Assembly (NCBI GenBank): GCA_030152105.1
Contig: JASLIH010000158.1
Location: 1-5,484, forward strand
Direction of reading: 5' to 3'
DNA length: 5,484 bases
Source: Actinomycetes bacterium
Lineage (GTDB): Bacteria; Actinomycetota; CALGFH01
The stretch's first letter is position 1, and every line of letters starts with the position of its first letter. Shown in pieces: positions 4,626 through 5,484 of the stretch. The position numbers were made by a program, and so were the translations under genes. Under the pieces are notes generated by a model, which worked only from the letters and a program-made list of their open reading frames with translations, made no database searches and was not told the DNA's origin.

Positions 4626-5484
4626 CCCGAGGCGCGAGAGCGGCGTGGCCGCGGTGGTGGCCGGCCGGGCTGGGGTGGGCGCTGTGGGCGCTGACCCTGC
4701 TCGCCATCCCCGCGGTCGCCTGGCTCGATCAGCTGCTGCGCCGTGCCGGCCTGGCCGAGATGGCCTGGTTGCACCTCAGCAGCATCCCCCAGACGGCGGC
4801 GGCGGTGAGCGCGGCCACGGTCGGGGCGGTCCTGGCCAGCCGCCGGCCCCGCCACCCGGTGGGCTGGCTGCTGCTCGGCCTGGGGCTGTCGCTGACCCTG
4901 TGGGGCCTGTCCTTCGGGTACACCCGCTACGGTCTGGTGGCCCGGCCGGGGGCGCTGCCGGCCGCCGCCTACCTGGCCGGATTCCACACCGGCATCACCC
5001 TCATCGGGCTGTCGTGCGCCGGTTTCGTCCTGCTGCTTACCCCGACCGGGTCGCTGCCCTCGCGTCGCTGGCGCTGGTGGGCCAGGGTCGCGGCGGCCGC
5101 GGCCGTGGTGTGGCTGCTGACATCGGTCGTCCACCCGGCACCGCTGTATCCGGAGTTCCCGGCCATCGGGAACCCGCTGGCCGTCCCGTTCCTGCCTCGT
5201 GGCCTGCTGGACGTCGCCCAACCGGCCGCCGCGGTCGTCATCCTGGTCTCGCTGGTCGTCGGGGCCGTGTCGCTGGTGGGGCGCTTTCGTCGCGCCCGCG
5301 GGACCGAGCGGCAGCAGCTGCGCTGGCTTGCCTGGGGGGCTGCCCTGGCCGCGGTGGCGTTGCTGGTCGCCCTGACCGGCCTGTTCCTGCTGGACAGCGC
5401 CACCCTGGTCGATGTGGCCCTGGGTGTCTGCACGGGGCTGCTGCCGCTGGCCACCGGGGCGGCGATCTTGCGCTATCGGCTGTA
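4616..5484 (+). CDS. second polytopic membrane sensor-like protein, partial (runs off window)
   Basis: A paralog of the preceding gene; 289 codons are visible and the 3' end lies outside the window. Collinear matches include WPRWWPAGLGWALW (11-24), ASRRPRHPVGWLLLG (74-88), RYGLVARPGALPAA (104-117), LLLTPTGSLPSRRWRWW (139-155), FRRARGTERQQLRW (224-237) and, at the very edge, GAAILRYRLY. At least seven hydrophobic segments are visible. Whether a kinase domain follows cannot be seen. The start is uncertain: ATG 4616 gives the longest form, while ATG 4622 (third codon) overlaps the stop of the leader ORF and may be the real one. Tandem placement and identity show a duplication. A 72-nt block is almost identical between the copies, while flanking codons have diverged. 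The two proteins could work together or sense different ligands; that is inference. Confidence 0.9.
   Translation, partial: MGMTRGARAAWPRWWPAGLGWALWALTLLAIPAVAWLDQLLRRAGLAEMAWLHLSSIPQTAAAVSAATVGAVLASRRPRHPVGWLLLGLGLSLTLWGLSFGYTRYGLVARPGALPAAAYLAGFHTGITLIGLSCAGFVLLLTPTGSLPSRRWRWWARVAAAAAVVWLLTSVVHPAPLYPEFPAIGNPLAVPFLPRGLLDVAQPAAAVVILVSLVVGAVSLVGRFRRARGTERQQLRWLAWGAALAAVALLVALTGLFLLDSATLVDVALGVCTGLLPLATGAAILRYRL

Overview
The window is very GC-rich. It carries an ECF sigma/membrane-protein pair typical of Actinomycetota and large alanine-, leucine- and arginine-rich membrane proteins. I read it as chromosomal DNA of an actinobacterium, possibly an uncultured lineage. No species can be named from the sequence alone.

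Left end (1-800): a broken 5' fragment of an SRPBCC/AHSA1-type protein gene, then an intact tRNA-Leu(UAG), then the C-terminal catalytic part of a tyrosine recombinase on the minus strand. This is the usual anatomy of an integration site in a tRNA gene. The integrase lacks its N-terminal half, so the element that used the site is gone or decayed. A less GC-rich patch with small hairpins follows.

Middle (1010-2370, minus strand): an ECF (SigE-like) sigma factor gene. Its stop overlaps the start of a gene for a single-pass membrane protein (ATGA overlap), which is the expected place for an anti-sigma or sigma-regulator protein. No zinc-binding anti-sigma motif is visible in it.

Right part (2990-5484, plus strand): two tandem paralogous genes for polytopic membrane proteins. 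Their architecture resembles the membrane sensor half of ComP-like or actinobacterial histidine kinases. The first is complete and ends without a kinase domain. The second runs off the window. A 72-nt stretch is nearly identical between the paralogs.

The most unusual content is a dispersed intergenic repeat present three times in the same orientation (about 800-918, 2610-2731 and 4376-4460), once in each of the three main intergenic gaps. Each copy is a chain of short perfect hairpins. Every hairpin loop is a GNA trinucleotide closed by a C-G pair, and one stem changes T-A to C-G on both sides between copies. Each copy ends in an invariant 22-nt C-rich module. I do not recognise it as a named family. 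It looks like a REP/MITE-like structured DNA element or a structured RNA. The two tandem membrane genes also share an upstream CGTAACG-type motif, and the second has a seven-codon leader ORF that overlaps its start.
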